A stretch of DNA of 64,000 bases from assembly GCA_025331435.1 (NCBI GenBank), contig JAIWNI010000018.1, positions 356,860 through 420,859 on the forward strand, in the 5' to 3' direction. This DNA comes from Choanephora cucurbitarum. Lineage: Eukaryota; Mucoromycota; Mucoromycetes; Mucorales; Choanephoraceae. Below are positions 1 to 11,558 of this stretch, piece by piece. Made by a program: the position numbers and the translations under genes. Under the pieces are notes generated by a model. The model had not been told where the DNA came from, did no database searches, and saw nothing but the letters and a program-made list of their open reading frames with translations. The stretch's first letter is position 1. Each line of letters begins with the position of its first letter.

Positions 1-1726
1 TTAAGCTTTTTAGATATGAAAGACGTATGATCTCGAAAGAAGTAATTTTCTATTTTTCTAAACAAACTTATGAGACTTGTCTTGAAGTTTCGTACACTCT
101 AACTCTCAATTATGTTTGAACATCTTCCATTTATAATTGTATGGTCTTTTTAAGAGATAATTTTTGAGTCTGACTTTGATCAACTTCCTAAAATCCCTGT
201 TCAGCTTGTTTGACGAGTGTCACAGAAAATTGAAGAGGAGATTGGCTGTCATTGTGAAAAAAGTAAAGAACTATTGTTGCATAAAATAGTACTGAACTTG
301 ATTTCATTCAATTTGTTTACTCTGCTTAATTTGTTTACATCTTGTTGTTCATGTTTAGATTCCCATGACGTATACCAAATACTAGATTTTGATTGGTTCG
401 CTGTCTAAGTTTAGTGTGTTTTTTAATTGGCTTTTTCTTTTTTGGCTCACTTCTCTTTTTCTTTCCTCTTTTTTTTTCTTTATCAAAGCCCTTAAACTAC
501 TTCTTGACAACTCATCACTATGACAAACTCAAAGGTAAGCAACAAAGTTTTATTTGTTTCTATCTATAGTGTTACTCACCTTATTTAACTATGTCTAGTT
601 TAAATCTCTGTAACCTACTCAAGTATATCGCGCCAAGATCAAGCCGTCTTCTTTCAAGAAACGCGTCTCCTCTTTTCTCACAAGCCATCTCTCTATCTCT
701 CTTGGTGCTGATGCCTCTCTCGTGCAAGCTCATAGGGGCAAGAACAAAGGCTGATGCTGCCTTCCTTCTCTGATAGAAGCAGGCCACTATCTTACGCTAG
801 TTCATTTTCGCGAACGACCCTCGTCACCTGTATTGGGATTGAGTCAAAGACTGACAAAGTGCCACTGAGCCGCCTGATCTTTTGACAACTTATGAGTGGT
901 CCTGTAGGGATCTGGATAGAGGAAGTGGGTACAGACATACTTGTACTATTCCTCGTTAGTGGACAGATGGATCGGTTTTTCTGCTATGGAGTTAGGATAG
1001 TGCGAACAGAACTAAGCTTTTTCTTTGGCTTATGAAAGTGAGTTGAGGAAAAAGCTTACCCTCTGCGTTCTTGTCTCCGCTACTTCAAGTAATTACTGTT
1101 GGATAACTCAAGACCTGCCTTACACTACTGGATTACTGGGCCCTTGTCTCTGTCTCTCTGTCTCTGTCTTTCTGTCTCTGTCTTTCTGTCTCTGTCTTTC
1201 TGTATCTCTGTCTCTGCGTACCTTTTCTTATATCTTCTGTTCATGTTTCTATTGTGATATACTCATATCTGCTTTGTGTCTCTTTTCGTCAAAATAACCA
1301 TGCCAAACATTATTTCCATCTATTATCCATTGATCGCCTATATTGTGTATCAAATTCGAATCTTAATCAAAGAAGTTAATACATCTCACATACTTTTATC
1401 TGTCTGCTAAATAAATTGACTCGCATTTTTCTGCTGTTTGGCATCAAAACCTCAACAAATAATAAATATGTTTGATTTTCATTGGCCCATTTTATTCTGT
1501 TGCTCTTACTGCATAAAAAGACAGGGTACTTTGTTCAATAGAAAAAAAAATATCCTTCTGTTGACTTCCATGCCTTAAGGAATAAGATCTATTGCTATGA
1601 AGACTTGTTGCATTTAGTTGAGATTTAAAAAAAATATATCTGGTAGTGAAATAACCAAAGCAAAGATTCTTGTAGAATATAAACTTTTTTCCCCTTTTCA
1701 CTTGTCATGAGCTTCTGGAAAGTGAC
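1..1726. other. Upstream intergenic region, possible gene start at 521
   Basis: I see no recognisable gene here. A T/C-rich leader (about 420-515) precedes an ATG at 521 followed by five codons and a good-looking donor (GTAAGC at 536), which resembles a first exon. No downstream acceptor gave a convincing protein: the nearest AG would make a 35 nt intron, and other joins meet stops. A pyrimidine microsatellite built from TCTCTG-type units occupies about 1142-1219. The rest is AT-rich sequence upstream of the PIG-P gene. Confidence 0.4.
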
Positions 1727-3026
1727 ATGCCAATAAACGAGGTTAAAAATAAGCCAAGTCTTCAACCTTACCTTTCCCACCAATTAACCGCAGAACGATT
1801 ACTTTCTAAGAATGCCTTGACCTTCCAAACTTCGCGATCAACATCGTCATTACCTAGCCTGGTGAGTTACAATAACTCATCCAATCACCTAAAGCCAACA
1901 CAGATGAATGCAATGAGACGAGGATATAGTCAGGAACCAACAAGAAGCTTCAAGAAACCAACTGAGCAACCGAAAAAGACACTGTAAAGATTTTTCCTTT
2001 TTATATACTTATGAAAAAACATTGACCAACTGACATGGCCATATAGTACAACCAAACGAAGGCATTCTTTTAGTAACTTTTTAGCTATCAAATTTGCAAA
2101 AAAGCCTATCACTGATGACAGCAAGCAAACATCCGCTTTGACAGCCACCAACATCATCACCTTTTCAAACTCAACATTAGCAGGAAACAAACCGCTTTCT
2201 ACCACACAGCAAGCCAAGAAGGGACATCGACCAAGATCCTATTCAGAGTAAGATGATAGTTGTTCACACTTTTCACATGCCTTTGTACAGTATTGACTGA
2301 ATAAGCAACATATTAGGCTTCCTTATAATTTGCCTCAAGTAGAAAGAGCACCACCTGTGGCGATTACAAACAAGACACCTGCATATGAGTATTATGGATT
2401 TGTCATGTATCTTTCTTCCTTTGTTGTGTTTGGTATGTAAAGCTAATAACAGATGACGGTTCTTTTGACTAAGCGCACATATATATATATGCAATAGGCA
2501 TTTATATCCTGTGGGCATACTTGCCTGATGGGGTGTTAGATCAGCTAGGCATCACATATTATCCAAGCAGATATTGGGCATTGGCAATTCCTATATGGTT
2601 GATGACGTTTGTTTGGTTTATTTTTTTGTCTTTTATGGCTATCAACTTGATGAATACGCCATCATTTGATTCCATCTATTGCATAACAGGTAACTGATGA
2701 CTGGCTTTTTGCTTATTATACCTTAACAATCAACCCTTATTTTCGGGATCTTTTTTTTTTCTGATTTGATAGATGAACATGCCAATGTGATGTGCATGGA
2801 TAAAGAGATGATATCTGACCGACCTCCTGACTGGATGCCCGAACTGTATGATATACCCATTGGTCTTGTAAATACGATTCTATATCAAGAAGAGTCTGAA
2901 ATGCCGTCCATAAGGTCTAGAGTGACTCGCGCTTATGATGAAGAACCTTCCTTGATTGAAAAGAAAAAAAGTTGGCCAACCCATAATGGAAAAGTGTTAC
3001 ATAGAGTAAATAGGCATGGAAAATAA
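1727..3026 (+). CDS. GPI19: PIG-P: GPI-GlcNAc transferase subunit P (five exons)
   Basis: PIG-P is a small membrane subunit of the ER-bound complex that transfers GlcNAc to phosphatidylinositol, the first step of GPI anchor synthesis. Exons deduced by reading: 1727-1983, 2047-2247, 2317-2432, 2498-2689 and 2773-3026, giving 339 residues. Four short GT-AG introns (63-83 nt) keep frame throughout. The PIG-P domain starts near residue 175 with AYEYYGFVMYLSSF, then a first membrane helix running into ILWAYLPD, the family-typical ITYYPSRYWALAIP, a second helix, and AINLMNTPSFDSIY followed by TDEHAN. The first ~165 residues are polar, Ser/Thr/Lys-rich and probably disordered, an extension known in fungal homologues. 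The first ATG of the open frame was taken as the start; an earlier ATG at 1707 stops after nine codons. Confidence 0.88.
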
Positions 3027-4632
3027 AACGAATAGATATCAATTGCCTCACAAAAGAGGAAATAAACTATCTTATCTTGGTGGGATACAAGATTTTGATC
3101 TTTTTTCCTAAAGAGTCATTCACCTTATTTTATACAATAGATATCTTTTTTTTATCTAGAATAAATCTTATTGGCTAGAAGCCAATGTAGTCATGGTAAT
3201 GTTTTTTTTCACAAGAGGATTCAAAGTGCATAGATCGAGTTTTTGTTTTTTTCAAAGACACGTATAACTTGGCTATATAATAGAGAAACTCATTTGTACT
3301 ATAAAAAAAACAAAAGTTAACTGTGTATACTACAGTCAAGCCTACTGAAATTGGCATTTTGGAAAAAATGAATGGCAAAAGTTGAAAAAAGAATTTGTCC
3401 TTTGGGCTGTAGACAAATGTCCACAAGTGCTAAATTGACTTGGCGTAAAAATTTCATTGTGGAATTGGCGTATAACAATTGGTTTTGATTAATCAGGCTC
3501 TGTTATTTTCTTATCAATGATCCTTTGACAAGTTTTTAAACTTTCTCAAAATCAGGAACATCTCAATGTCAAGTACCCATCAGTCTTTTAATGAAATCTC
3601 TATGAAAGAAAGTGCATTTGATATGTATATTAAGAAATCAAATGCAGAACTATTGAGTGTATTGAGAACTAACTGTAGAAAACAGATAAAAGTATGATAG
3701 ACGACAAACCGACATAAGCAGTAAATCTTGACAAATTCGGATACAGAATTTTTGTGACCATACATTGAAGCTCTTGGCTGTTTTATTCTCGATAATGATC
3801 CTCATTTGAATCAGATCCAGTCACCCTAGTAGCTCATACAGATAAAATCATAACGGAGTGATTGATTGAAGCCGAGATAGAAATAGTATATAAACACAAC
3901 ATGGACTTGCAGTAGAATTAGTTCTTTTTTTTAAAAAAAAGAGTTCCTACGCTAGAACTGAGAATGTTGGCTTCTTCCATTCTTTGGGATATCCATCTAT
4001 AAAGAATGGCACTTTTAATCAATGTGATGATGCATCTAAATATGAAAAGGGTTTATGCACTCCCAAACACGCTCTCAGACTCTAGATAACCATCCGCCTG
4101 TGCTTGCACTTGTATCTTTGATTAGGAGTAACCACTAATGTAGCGTGTATACAACACTCTCATTAAACTATCTGAGACTGCAAATATCACAGGAGCATTT
4201 CAATCAGTCCATTAAAACAATCAAACGGTCTGCAATGCGCACATTTATTCCGTAACGCAGATGCGCTTTTCTCTTTTGCTTCATTTCTATACTCTTTCTT
4301 TATTTTCTTGTAAGGAATATGGGGTGAATCATTTATGGTCAATTGCTTAATTTATCATACAAAATATCAAGCAGTAATTCAGATTTTTTAGTCATTTAGT
4401 CCTATTATTTCATTATTAGTTGAATTGAGATACATCAACGACCACACTCTTCTAATATTTATTCATTGTTTGCTTATTTTTGCTTGTTGGAACCGAATTT
4501 CAGCCAATAAAACTGTATATATTATTATGCAAACCTTATTTAGTGGCCTTAGCAACGTCCATTGAATGAGGTTTGTTCCTAGATCACGTGACAACTGAGC
4601 GGAGTTATTTTCTATAGAGTAACGGAAGGACA
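3027..4632. other. Intergenic, nothing recognised
   Basis: About 1.6 kb of AT-rich sequence on both strands without an open frame that reads like protein. A short stretch at about 4126-4140 (GAGTAACCACTA) resembles the end of the inverted-repeat element at 30597-30910, but no partner end was found nearby, so it may be chance or a solo remnant. The last ~130 bases lead into the small gene starting near 4633. Confidence 0.4.
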
Positions 4633-5222
4633 ATGAATTCTACTCCCAAGAGTCCCGATCGGCGAAACGAGATGCTGAAGTTGAGGTGCTAGGATGCCAA
4701 ACTGGCTCGAGCAAGCCGGACTATCTGATAGCGTCTGGCATTGAGCCACTTGAGCCCAAGACTGTTGTTGAGAACGACGACCACCAGATTTGGTGGGCGG
4801 TAAGTTTAAGGTCGATTGATTTTAATAAAACACATCTGTTTATAAGCGGTGAGGTAAAATGCGGGTGATGCGGGTTAAGGGAGAATAGATCGGCCAATAG
4901 TAATGCTTGTCTGATTTCACAATAACATTCAACGACTTCTGTTTTCGAGCAACATACTTTTTTTCTTACCAACATGGAGCCGTTCATCACCAAAGGACAA
5001 GCATCGTACATGGTATTAGGAGAAGCAGTTACCAAATCAAACAGGCTGAAATGTAAAGCCATTATTGAAGAGACTCCTTTCGAAGTGGTGTATACAATTG
5101 CTGAGGGCAAAATGAGACCTGTTGCCGTTGGGAAGCAGGTTGTTGAGCGCGATCTAATTTATCTGTTAAGTCAAGATGAGTTAAACAAGATTAAGGAGAG
5201 GGTTTTATTCAGTGCAGAATGA
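4633..5222 (+). pseudogene. Two-exon hypothetical gene, apparently frameshifted near its start
   Basis: I do not recognise the family. Exon 1 would start at the ATG at 4633 (context GGACAATGA). That frame stops at 4690, but a neighbouring frame stays open from about 4623 to 4799 and ends in HQIWWA directly before a GTAAGT donor. Joining to an acceptor at 4949 (intron 4800-4949) continues in phase through QHTFFLTN into MEPFITKGQASYMVLGEA and ends SAE at 5222. So either one base was lost or gained within the first ~55 bases, or the true start lies elsewhere. An alternative is an intact 82-residue protein starting at 4974. No signal peptide or membrane helix is visible in the second exon, which is rich in Lys/Glu and hydrophobic beta-like stretches. 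Confidence 0.4.
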
Positions 5223-5290
5223 GATTGTGAATATAAATTGAGCTTGGAGACACAAGATGGAATTGTGTCTTAAATGAACATCTTGATTTA

Positions 5291-6058
5291 ATGATGCATC
5301 TAGCTTACGATACATCACGATCCATTTACGTACCAAAAATATCCAGAAACGCCTCCATTCTCTCCAACGCTGTCTGCTTTGATATTGATGAACCAGAGTT
5401 AACAGGTAGATTGCCCGAAATAAAAAGAACTTAAATTGATGTATTAGTTTCTCAACTCTTTTTTCGCATTGTTTTCTTAGAAACGTCTGATTCGGATAGT
5501 TCAGTTGATTCCAGTAAGGTTTTTTTTTATTTTGATCAGGGTACGATAGACTAAAATTGAAATGTTTTGTTCCATATATTAGGCATCAAGCTCACTGAGG
5601 ACAGTGTTCTTGACTTCTTTGCTTGTATTGCCTCGAAGACAAAGCCGGTTGCCAATGAGGAGCAGTATGTTTACAGACATTGGTCAATGGAAGAGCTAGT
5701 TGACTTGCTCAATGGATATCCGAAAAACGTCGAAAGCAACAAAAATTGCCGACTGGTCAGCAAGAGATGGCCGTTTTGGTCGTTCAAAGATGTGTAGGGT
5801 TGGTACTGTGACTGTCCAGATGAGAAGTTTATGGGTGCTCAAAGAAGAACATCGATGTAAGCGACTTGACTGTACTGTTTATCTTTACGACAATAATCCT
5901 TATTTTTTTTTAGATCATGCTTTGAACAAGGTCTTTAACCCACTCTCCTACAGGAAAAAGGCGCGTGAGACAAGCGGTAACTGGCTTACAGTTGGGTACT
6001 GTCGCAAATTTTTCAACTTTGGCCATTCATTTTTTCCAAAACGCCAATTTCAATAGGC
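5291..6058 (+). pseudogene. Decayed hypothetical gene with in-frame TAG
   Basis: Family not recognised. Three exons join cleanly: 5291-5405, 5481-5513 and from 5583, giving MMHLAYDTSRSIYVPKISRN, an acidic Ser/Asp stretch (SDSDSSVDS) and then a domain containing SVLDFFACIASKTKP and HWSMEELVDLLNGYP. The frame meets TAG at 5795, but the same frame continues open for 20 more codons that look coding and Cys-rich (GWYCDCPDEKFMGAQRR), up to a donor GTAAGC at 5856. A later exon after an acceptor at 5913 is open in another frame to 6056. This pattern fits a gene broken by a nonsense change, or a shortened protein ending at 5797. It looks like a lineage-specific family rather than a conserved housekeeping gene. 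Confidence 0.42.
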
Positions 6059-6567
6059 TTGACTGTAAGACTAAATGTTCTTTTCTCTCGTTAGGTAATG
6101 CAAAGTGTTACAAAAAGAAATGAACCCGAGAATGATAAAGTCTTTCTGCTTCGCGTCCTTTCTAGATAAACATAAAGCTCGTTTCAATATATAACTAACA
6201 AATGTTCCACGGAAAACACATTCAATTTACCTCTTGAAAAGAAGGAGGAGTGACCCTTTCCTCGGAACAGACATGTGAAAGCAACACTAAAAGGCTACAT
6301 AGGCTCATTCATGATGCTGTCTCGATATCTTGTCTTATCTCAATTATTACCTATAATGGATATTGAGTTTATAAATTTAGCCCAATCAGAAAAGTCAGGC
6401 AAAATAACCTGAGAGGGTAAAAGTTTGATAACAAAAGGGAGAGAAAATGGGCACTATCTTTATACCTGCATAATATACCCCTAAGGCACAATTGTTATGT
6501 TGAGATCCAAGTATTTTCTAAAACCTTACCTGCTTTTTTTGATCTTAGATTAGCATATTAGCCAATA

Positions 6568-6684
6568 GATAAGCTTAGTCATAGGTCGGAGCATCTGACG
6601 ATAAGCTCATTATCTTCAGTTTAATGACCGAGCTGATAGGAAGAACTTTTTATGTGTAAAAAAAAAAAGAAGTTTATATATAAA
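6568..6684 (+). promoter_or_regulatory. Glutamine synthetase promoter: GATA sites and TATA box
   Basis: Directly visible: GATAAG at 6568-6573 and 6600-6605, further GATA cores on both strands at about 6610-6614 and 6634, and CTTATC at 6334-6339. A strong TATA box (TATATATAAA) lies at 6675-6684, 67 bases before the ATG. Fungal glutamine synthetase genes are known targets of GATA-type nitrogen regulators (AreA/NIT2/Gln3 class), so nitrogen control is a reasonable inference, not shown. Confidence 0.5.
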
Positions 6685-6750
6685 TACATGAGCGATCACT
6701 TGCTTTTTTTATCCTGTTAACTTTCTGAACTTCTCTTTCTATATATAAAA

Positions 6751-7821
6751 ATGGCCATCGTCTCTAACAACGCTATTCTCCAAAAATATCTTGCTCTTGA
6801 TCAACACGACAAGGTTCAAGTTGAATATGTCTGGATTGATGCTAAGAATGGTTTAAGAAGCAAGACTCGTACTGTTGATTTTGTTCCTACCAAGCCTGAG
6901 CAATTGTCCGAATGGAACTTTGATGGTTCATCTACTGGTCAATCCGAAGGCCATGACTCTGACGTCTTGATCCAACCTGTTGCTCTTTACAATGACCCTT
7001 TCCGTGGTGGTAACAACAAGTTTGTCATTTGTGAAACCTATAACCCTGATGGTACTCCTCATGCTACCAATTATCGTTATGAATGCAACAAGATTATGCA
7101 AAAGTATGCTGATACCAAGCCCTGGTTTGGTATTGAACAAGAATACTCTCTTTTTGATCCTGAAACTAACAAGCCTTATGGTTGGCCCAAGCATGGCTTC
7201 CCTGAGCCTCAAGGTAAATACTACTGTGGTGTTGGTGCTGGTAAGATTTTTGGTCGTGATATTGTTGAAGCCCATTACCGTGCTTGTTTGTATGCTGGTA
7301 TCAACATCTCTGGTGTCAACACTGAAGTTGCTCCTGGTCAATTCGAATACCAAGTAGGTCCTTGTGAAGGTATTGAGATGTCTGATTCCCTTTGGGCTTC
7401 TCGTTATCTTTTGGAACGTGTTGCTGAAGACTTTGGTATCATTGTCTCTTTCCACCCCAAGCCTATCAAGGGTGATTGGAATGGCGCTGGCTGTCACACC
7501 AATTTCTCCACTGAAGAAATGCGTCAAGAAGGTGGTTTGGCTGCTATTGAAAAGGCTATCAAGAAGATGAGTTTGCGCCATGCCGAACACATTGCTGTCT
7601 ATGGTGAAGATAATGATCAACGTTTGACTGGTAGACACGAAACTGGCCACATTGATGACTTCAGTTATGGTGTTGCTAACCGTGGTGCTTCTATTCGTAT
7701 TCCTCGCCATGTTGGTAAGGAAGGCAAAGGTTACTTTGAAGATCGTCGTCCTGCCTCCAACATTGACCCTTACCGTGTCACTGGTATCATTGTTGAATCC
7801 ACTTTCTTGCCTGACAACTAA
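6751..7821 (+). CDS. GLN1: Glutamine synthetase (cytosolic, eukaryotic GS-II)
   Basis: Makes glutamine from glutamate, ammonia and ATP; main entry point of ammonium in fungi. Single uninterrupted frame of 356 residues, the usual length for eukaryotic GS-II. Visible landmarks: beta-grasp segment with [10 protein letters not shown] (~54-64), catalytic block GIEQEYSLF (from residue 127, metal-binding Glu 129/131), [14 protein letters not shown], the ATP/substrate segment [11 protein letters not shown] (from 244), and RPASNIDPY (from ~333). The codon use is strongly biased to highly expressed codons, which also creates a 307-codon open frame on the opposite strand with no biological meaning. An ATG directly after TATATAAAA is the only sensible start. 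Neighbour downstream is a convergent transporter gene. Confidence 0.97.
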   Translation: MAIVSNNAILQKYLALDQHDKVQVEYVWIDAKNGLRSKTRTVDFVPTKPEQLSEWNFDGSSTGQSEGHDSDVLIQPVALYNDPFRGGNNKFVICETYNPDGTPHATNYRYECNKIMQKYADTKPWFGIEQEYSLFDPETNKPYGWPKHGFPEPQGKYYCGVGAGKIFGRDIVEAHYRACLYAGINISGVNTEVAPGQFEYQVGPCEGIEMSDSLWASRYLLERVAEDFGIIVSFHPKPIKGDWNGAGCHTNFSTEEMRQEGGLAAIEKAIKKMSLRHAEHIAVYGEDNDQRLTGRHETGHIDDFSYGVANRGASIRIPRHVGKEGKGYFEDRRPASNIDPYRVTGIIVESTFLPDN

Positions 7822-8111
7822 ACCAACTCTTTTATCTATTCTATACTCCATATCCCATATTTATTCTTTGTACAGTAGAACACATTTAATAAAATGATTC
7901 AACATCTATTTTTCATTTAATCAAAGATTTCAATGTACTGTGTTTAAAACTGAACTGATAAATTTTCTTCTTTCGAACAATGATAAATCATGACTTTGTA
8001 TCAGATAGAAATAAGGTTATTTTTCACTTTGATTTTTCTGAAACGCTTTTTTATTACTATACAAGAAAACAAATCTATATTTGTGTGCACAAAAGGAAAT
8101 GTTCAGCTATA

Positions 8112-9820
8112 TTATTCCAACTTGAATCGATTCAATCTTCCAATATAAAAGACACACATGTTAATAGCTGCCACAAGAGCAGCTACGCGGAACATCCAGA
8201 TGGCACCAAGATATTCGAAAAGATAACCTCCCACTAGAGCCCCTAAGCCTGTACCAAGGCCAAAGTGAAGTGCTCCCAAGATACCTTGAGCAACAGATCT
8301 TTGTTCTGGAGGGAAGAAACTATCCATTTCACTTACAGCAGTAGCCCAGAAAATACCAAAACCAATACCATGTAACGTTTGGAGTAACAGGGCACTGACA
8401 TTAGTAAAGAACGAATCAGAAGGAAGAATCGTATAGATCAAACAACGCACAATAGTTGCAATGTGTGCAATCAAAATCATATTTGTTACACCAAACAATT
8501 CGGTCAACTAAACAAATGACATAAATTTTTATCAAACAGAAAAGGAGAAGAATAAAGTTTAGCTTTCTGTTTTTTTTTAGGTGATGTAAATGCATAAATT
8601 ACCTGCTTGGAAAAACAGAAGCAAAGCAGTTCAGTGGCGCCAGTAGTGGGCCCAGTCCAACCGATCCAACTTGCAGGCATGTGCAGATCACGGCTTAGGA
8701 ACAGAAACAAGAAGTTGATAATGATGGATAATACGACGCCAAAGAGCAAGGTGGTCATCAAGAAAGTAATAACTCGGAATGATTTAAAGACACTCTTTGC
8801 TTCAGGTGGGATACCTCCTGTTGTTACTTCTCGAAGACCTGCTAAAGATTGATCGATGGAAGCAATTCTGGAGATAGCCAGCCCAAGATCAATATGTCCA
8901 AGGGTATCCAATGTCTCGTCTGCTTCTTCACGGATAGTATGAGCGGATGCAATACTGTCTGTCTTGAAAAGATCGTAACGGTTTGCACTGTTGTTTTGAT
9001 CAGAAGGTATACTGCTATAATTGTTGATAGGCATGCGTGCGTTCAAGAGTTTTTCAGCATCGCTTGATGTTGGGACAGTTGTCAGGTTGTTGTTGTAACT
9101 TGATACATGTTGGAGGCCAGAGTCATTCAATAACTCAGGTGCGGCTACATACTGGTTTTGTTGAGTGTCAACATCCACAGAAAACGATAAACCCATAAAG
9201 ACAAGTGTAGATGCTCCGAATACATAAAAGAGCATATCATAGTTGTTAGTGAGTGAGATAAGCTGACCGACAAGTAAGATAGATAACCCTGCTGATACAG
9301 AGCCCCATAATCTTTGTTCACCTAAACGATTGAATAGATAAATTTCTATCCTCAGACAAATCAATGATATTTACTTACCATAGAGTATTTTGTTAGGACC
9401 AAGAATCTTCATGACAGCGCTATCAACAAGCGACATATTTGGCAAGGTAAAGAAAGCAAACGCTAAGGCCAAGGCAGATGTTACTGTTACAAGCACTGTA
9501 TTTGATATCCCAAACACAATTGGTGCTCCCAAATTGGATGAAGATGCGACATGTCCAATGACCATGATACCCATAATAGCAGAGCCACCTAAGAAGCTTG
9601 TGAGCGCCATGATGGCTCCGTGTAACCTAGGTCTTTTGTCAACTACCAAACTCCATAAGGGACATGCAATTGATTGGACAAAAGGAGCAATGGCAAGCAC
9701 AAGTCCGATTTGATCTGAGGAGAAATGAAGTACGTCGCTGTAATAAAGCGGTAGATATGGAGGAGCTGCTGATAATAATGCGAAGATAGCAATATACAAA
9801 AGTTTACATATAAGATACAT
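8112..9820 (-). CDS. MFS-type membrane transporter, MFSD6/MFS_1-like (three exons)
   Basis: Predicted polytopic transporter of the major facilitator superfamily; substrate unknown. Exons on the minus strand: 9820-9379, 9321-8603 and 8507-8112, 518 residues, with GTAAGT and GTAATT donors. The N-terminal half begins KLLYIAIFALLSAAPPYLPLYY, then SSDQIGLVLAIAPFVQSIACPLWSLVVDKR, the MFS loop pattern typical of the MFSD6/nucleoside-permease-like branch. A long polar loop of about 140 residues (roughly 240-330) rich in Asn/Ser separates the halves. The C-terminal half shows LHGIGFGIFWATAVSEMD and GALHFGLGTGLGALVGGYLFE, again family-like. The chosen ATG (9820) opens the first helix; the open frame extends further upstream without ATG, so a missed short 5' exon is possible. 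Confidence 0.75.
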
Positions 9821-10061
9821 GGTGTTGCTTATATATACAAAGAACAAGTAGAAGAAAAGATAGAAGATATAGAAAAAAAAAAGAGAATTCAATAGTAAGA
9901 TGACATCTTTTTATAATCACTGATAGGTAAATAAAAAAGCAGAGAAGATACTATCTGTTTCACTTGAAAAGAAAAAACTGGGAGAAAGGTACGTTTCATC
10001 TATTCTGTGGAAAAAAAGCAAACCTAAATGAAGGTTGCTCAAACAAACAAGGTCTTTTTTA

Positions 10062-11558
10062 TTATTTTCCCATTACGTCTCTTATCAAGTCAATCAAACT
10101 ACAGCATGTCATAATCAGATTGGCTTCAAGCAAATCACATCGATCTTTCTCAACTTGATTCAGTATATCCAAATCTATTGAAAATGTACCAAGATCTTTG
10201 CTTAAATAGTTCATGTTACTGCTATTAAATTCGGCAATGAGCTTCCAACGTCTACATGTCTTGTGAGTATGATTGTCATGGTCATCTTCATCATTGTCAC
10301 TATCGCTATCGATAAAACCATCATTTTGAGCTGTATCAATCTTCGGAACCCCTTTTCTTTTTTGTTTCGACTTTTTTCCTGTTGAGTTTTTCTTATGCAA
10401 GAGTAGTTCTTTCAGTTCGTTTTTCTTTTCTGGCTTGGTCAGTTTGATTTCACAGGTAAAATCATACGACAGTAGACTTGGACGCTTCCAACGCATGCGT
10501 GAACCATGAAACCAAGATTCATACTCGAAGAGAACATTAGATTGCGAACATTTAATAAGTTCTTGTGAATGGATATTGTCTGTGGCAGGTATATTTTTAA
10601 GGTTTGGTATATGAGCTTGTGTAATATCCATGATTGTACTATTTTTATAGTCGCCGGTTTCAATAGTTATCTCTTTCTGGAAAGCCCGACGGCGCGCTTC
10701 CGCCACTTTTATGCCTTGACCATCATTATGGTTGCTGTACAACATACTTTGAAACCCCCAGGTGTAGGAGTAAGGCTGTATTTTTCGATAGGCCATTACC
10801 TCTTCCTGGCTTTTATCAGTATGGTCAATCTTCAAGAAGATATGGTGCTGATTTGGCTTCAAAATGCTTGCCTTCTTGAAGTTGTAGGCAATGACATTAT
10901 TTGTTATCGAAGACTTTTTTGGGTTGATATTGGTGGATGCTTTGTTTTGTTGCAAAAGAAATGATGACACAATGCCACCATGATTTGAAAGAAGTGCTGC
11001 TGCTGCTGCCACAACTTGTGCGGCATTTTTAGTGTTGTTTGCAGTCACCATTGTGTTTGGCTTAACTTTAGCAACACTTTTATCAGGCGAGGCTGGTATG
11101 GGAGGAAGTGCGCCAGGTATGATCTCTTCATGGTGATGGCTTGCAAATGTTTGCGTTGTTGGTGTTGACTGACTGAGGAGAAATGAGGTAATTTTTCTGT
11201 CTATCTGTGATTTATATGGTCCGCCCATTGCTGAAGTCGTTTTTGGTGAAAGAGGTGGCGACTCGATAGGTGTGTTCGGAGAATAATAGATCTCATTATC
11301 AGTAGTAGCATAGGTAGTTGCTGTGTTAGTAGTGGCAGAAGAACTTGTCGTATTTGAGCGACGAACTGTAACAATATCTTTTCGCTGAAAATATCTGCTT
11401 GTATAGGAATCAATCGTCATGCGACTACTTCTACTGCCCTGACGCCTAGCTGTAATAATGATCGGCGGTGTTTCATCATAAGCGTTAGGTTTGTCATAAA
11501 CAGGGACACTGTCAATTGTATCCGGTTTCTGAAGGACAATAGTACTAACTTTTGACAT
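10062..11558 (-). CDS. Hypothetical protein, possible tubby-like C-terminal domain
   Basis: One open frame of 498 residues from the ATG at 11558 (MSKVSTIVLQ); the frame is open further upstream but only with low-complexity Phe/Lys sequence. Residues 1-250 are Ser/Thr/Pro-rich and low complexity, with an Ala run (VVAAAAALL). From about 255 the protein looks folded. Around 345-375 it reads YESWFHGSRMRWKRPSLL, then SYDFTCEIK; a Lys-rich and a very acidic insert (IDSDSDNDEDDHDNH) follow, then CRRWKLIAEFNSSNM and DLGTFSIDLDILNQ near 435-470, ending with TCCSLIDLIRDV. The W-F-x-G ... R-W-x-R ... WK-L-I-A-E-F pattern reminds me of tubby-like/LURP-type beta-barrel domains seen in Mucoromycota hypothetical proteins. 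This assignment is inference from memory of pattern only. No membrane helix inside the chosen start. Confidence 0.7.
   Translation of the reverse strand: MSKVSTIVLQKPDTIDSVPVYDKPNAYDETPPIIITARRQGSRSSRMTIDSYTSRYFQRKDIVTVRRSNTTSSSATTNTATTYATTDNEIYYSPNTPIESPPLSPKTTSAMGGPYKSQIDRKITSFLLSQSTPTTQTFASHHHEEIIPGALPPIPASPDKSVAKVKPNTMVTANNTKNAAQVVAAAAALLSNHGGIVSSFLLQQNKASTNINPKKSSITNNVIAYNFKKASILKPNQHHIFLKIDHTDKSQEEVMAYRKIQPYSYTWGFQSMLYSNHNDGQGIKVAEARRRAFQKEITIETGDYKNSTIMDITQAHIPNLKNIPATDNIHSQELIKCSQSNVLFEYESWFHGSRMRWKRPSLLSYDFTCEIKLTKPEKKNELKELLLHKKNSTGKKSKQKRKGVPKIDTAQNDGFIDSDSDNDEDDHDNHTHKTCRRWKLIAEFNSSNMNYLSKDLGTFSIDLDILNQVEKDRCDLLEANLIMTCCSLIDLIRDVMGK

Noticed and set aside
521..776. Spliced small gene starting MTNSK at 521
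   Set aside because: Only a 35 nt intron would keep the frame open and the resulting protein looks random; mentioned in the region note but not called.
6928..7851. 307-codon open frame opposite glutamine synthetase
   Set aside because: It is a codon-bias shadow of the highly expressed sense gene; the translation has no domain and no promoter.
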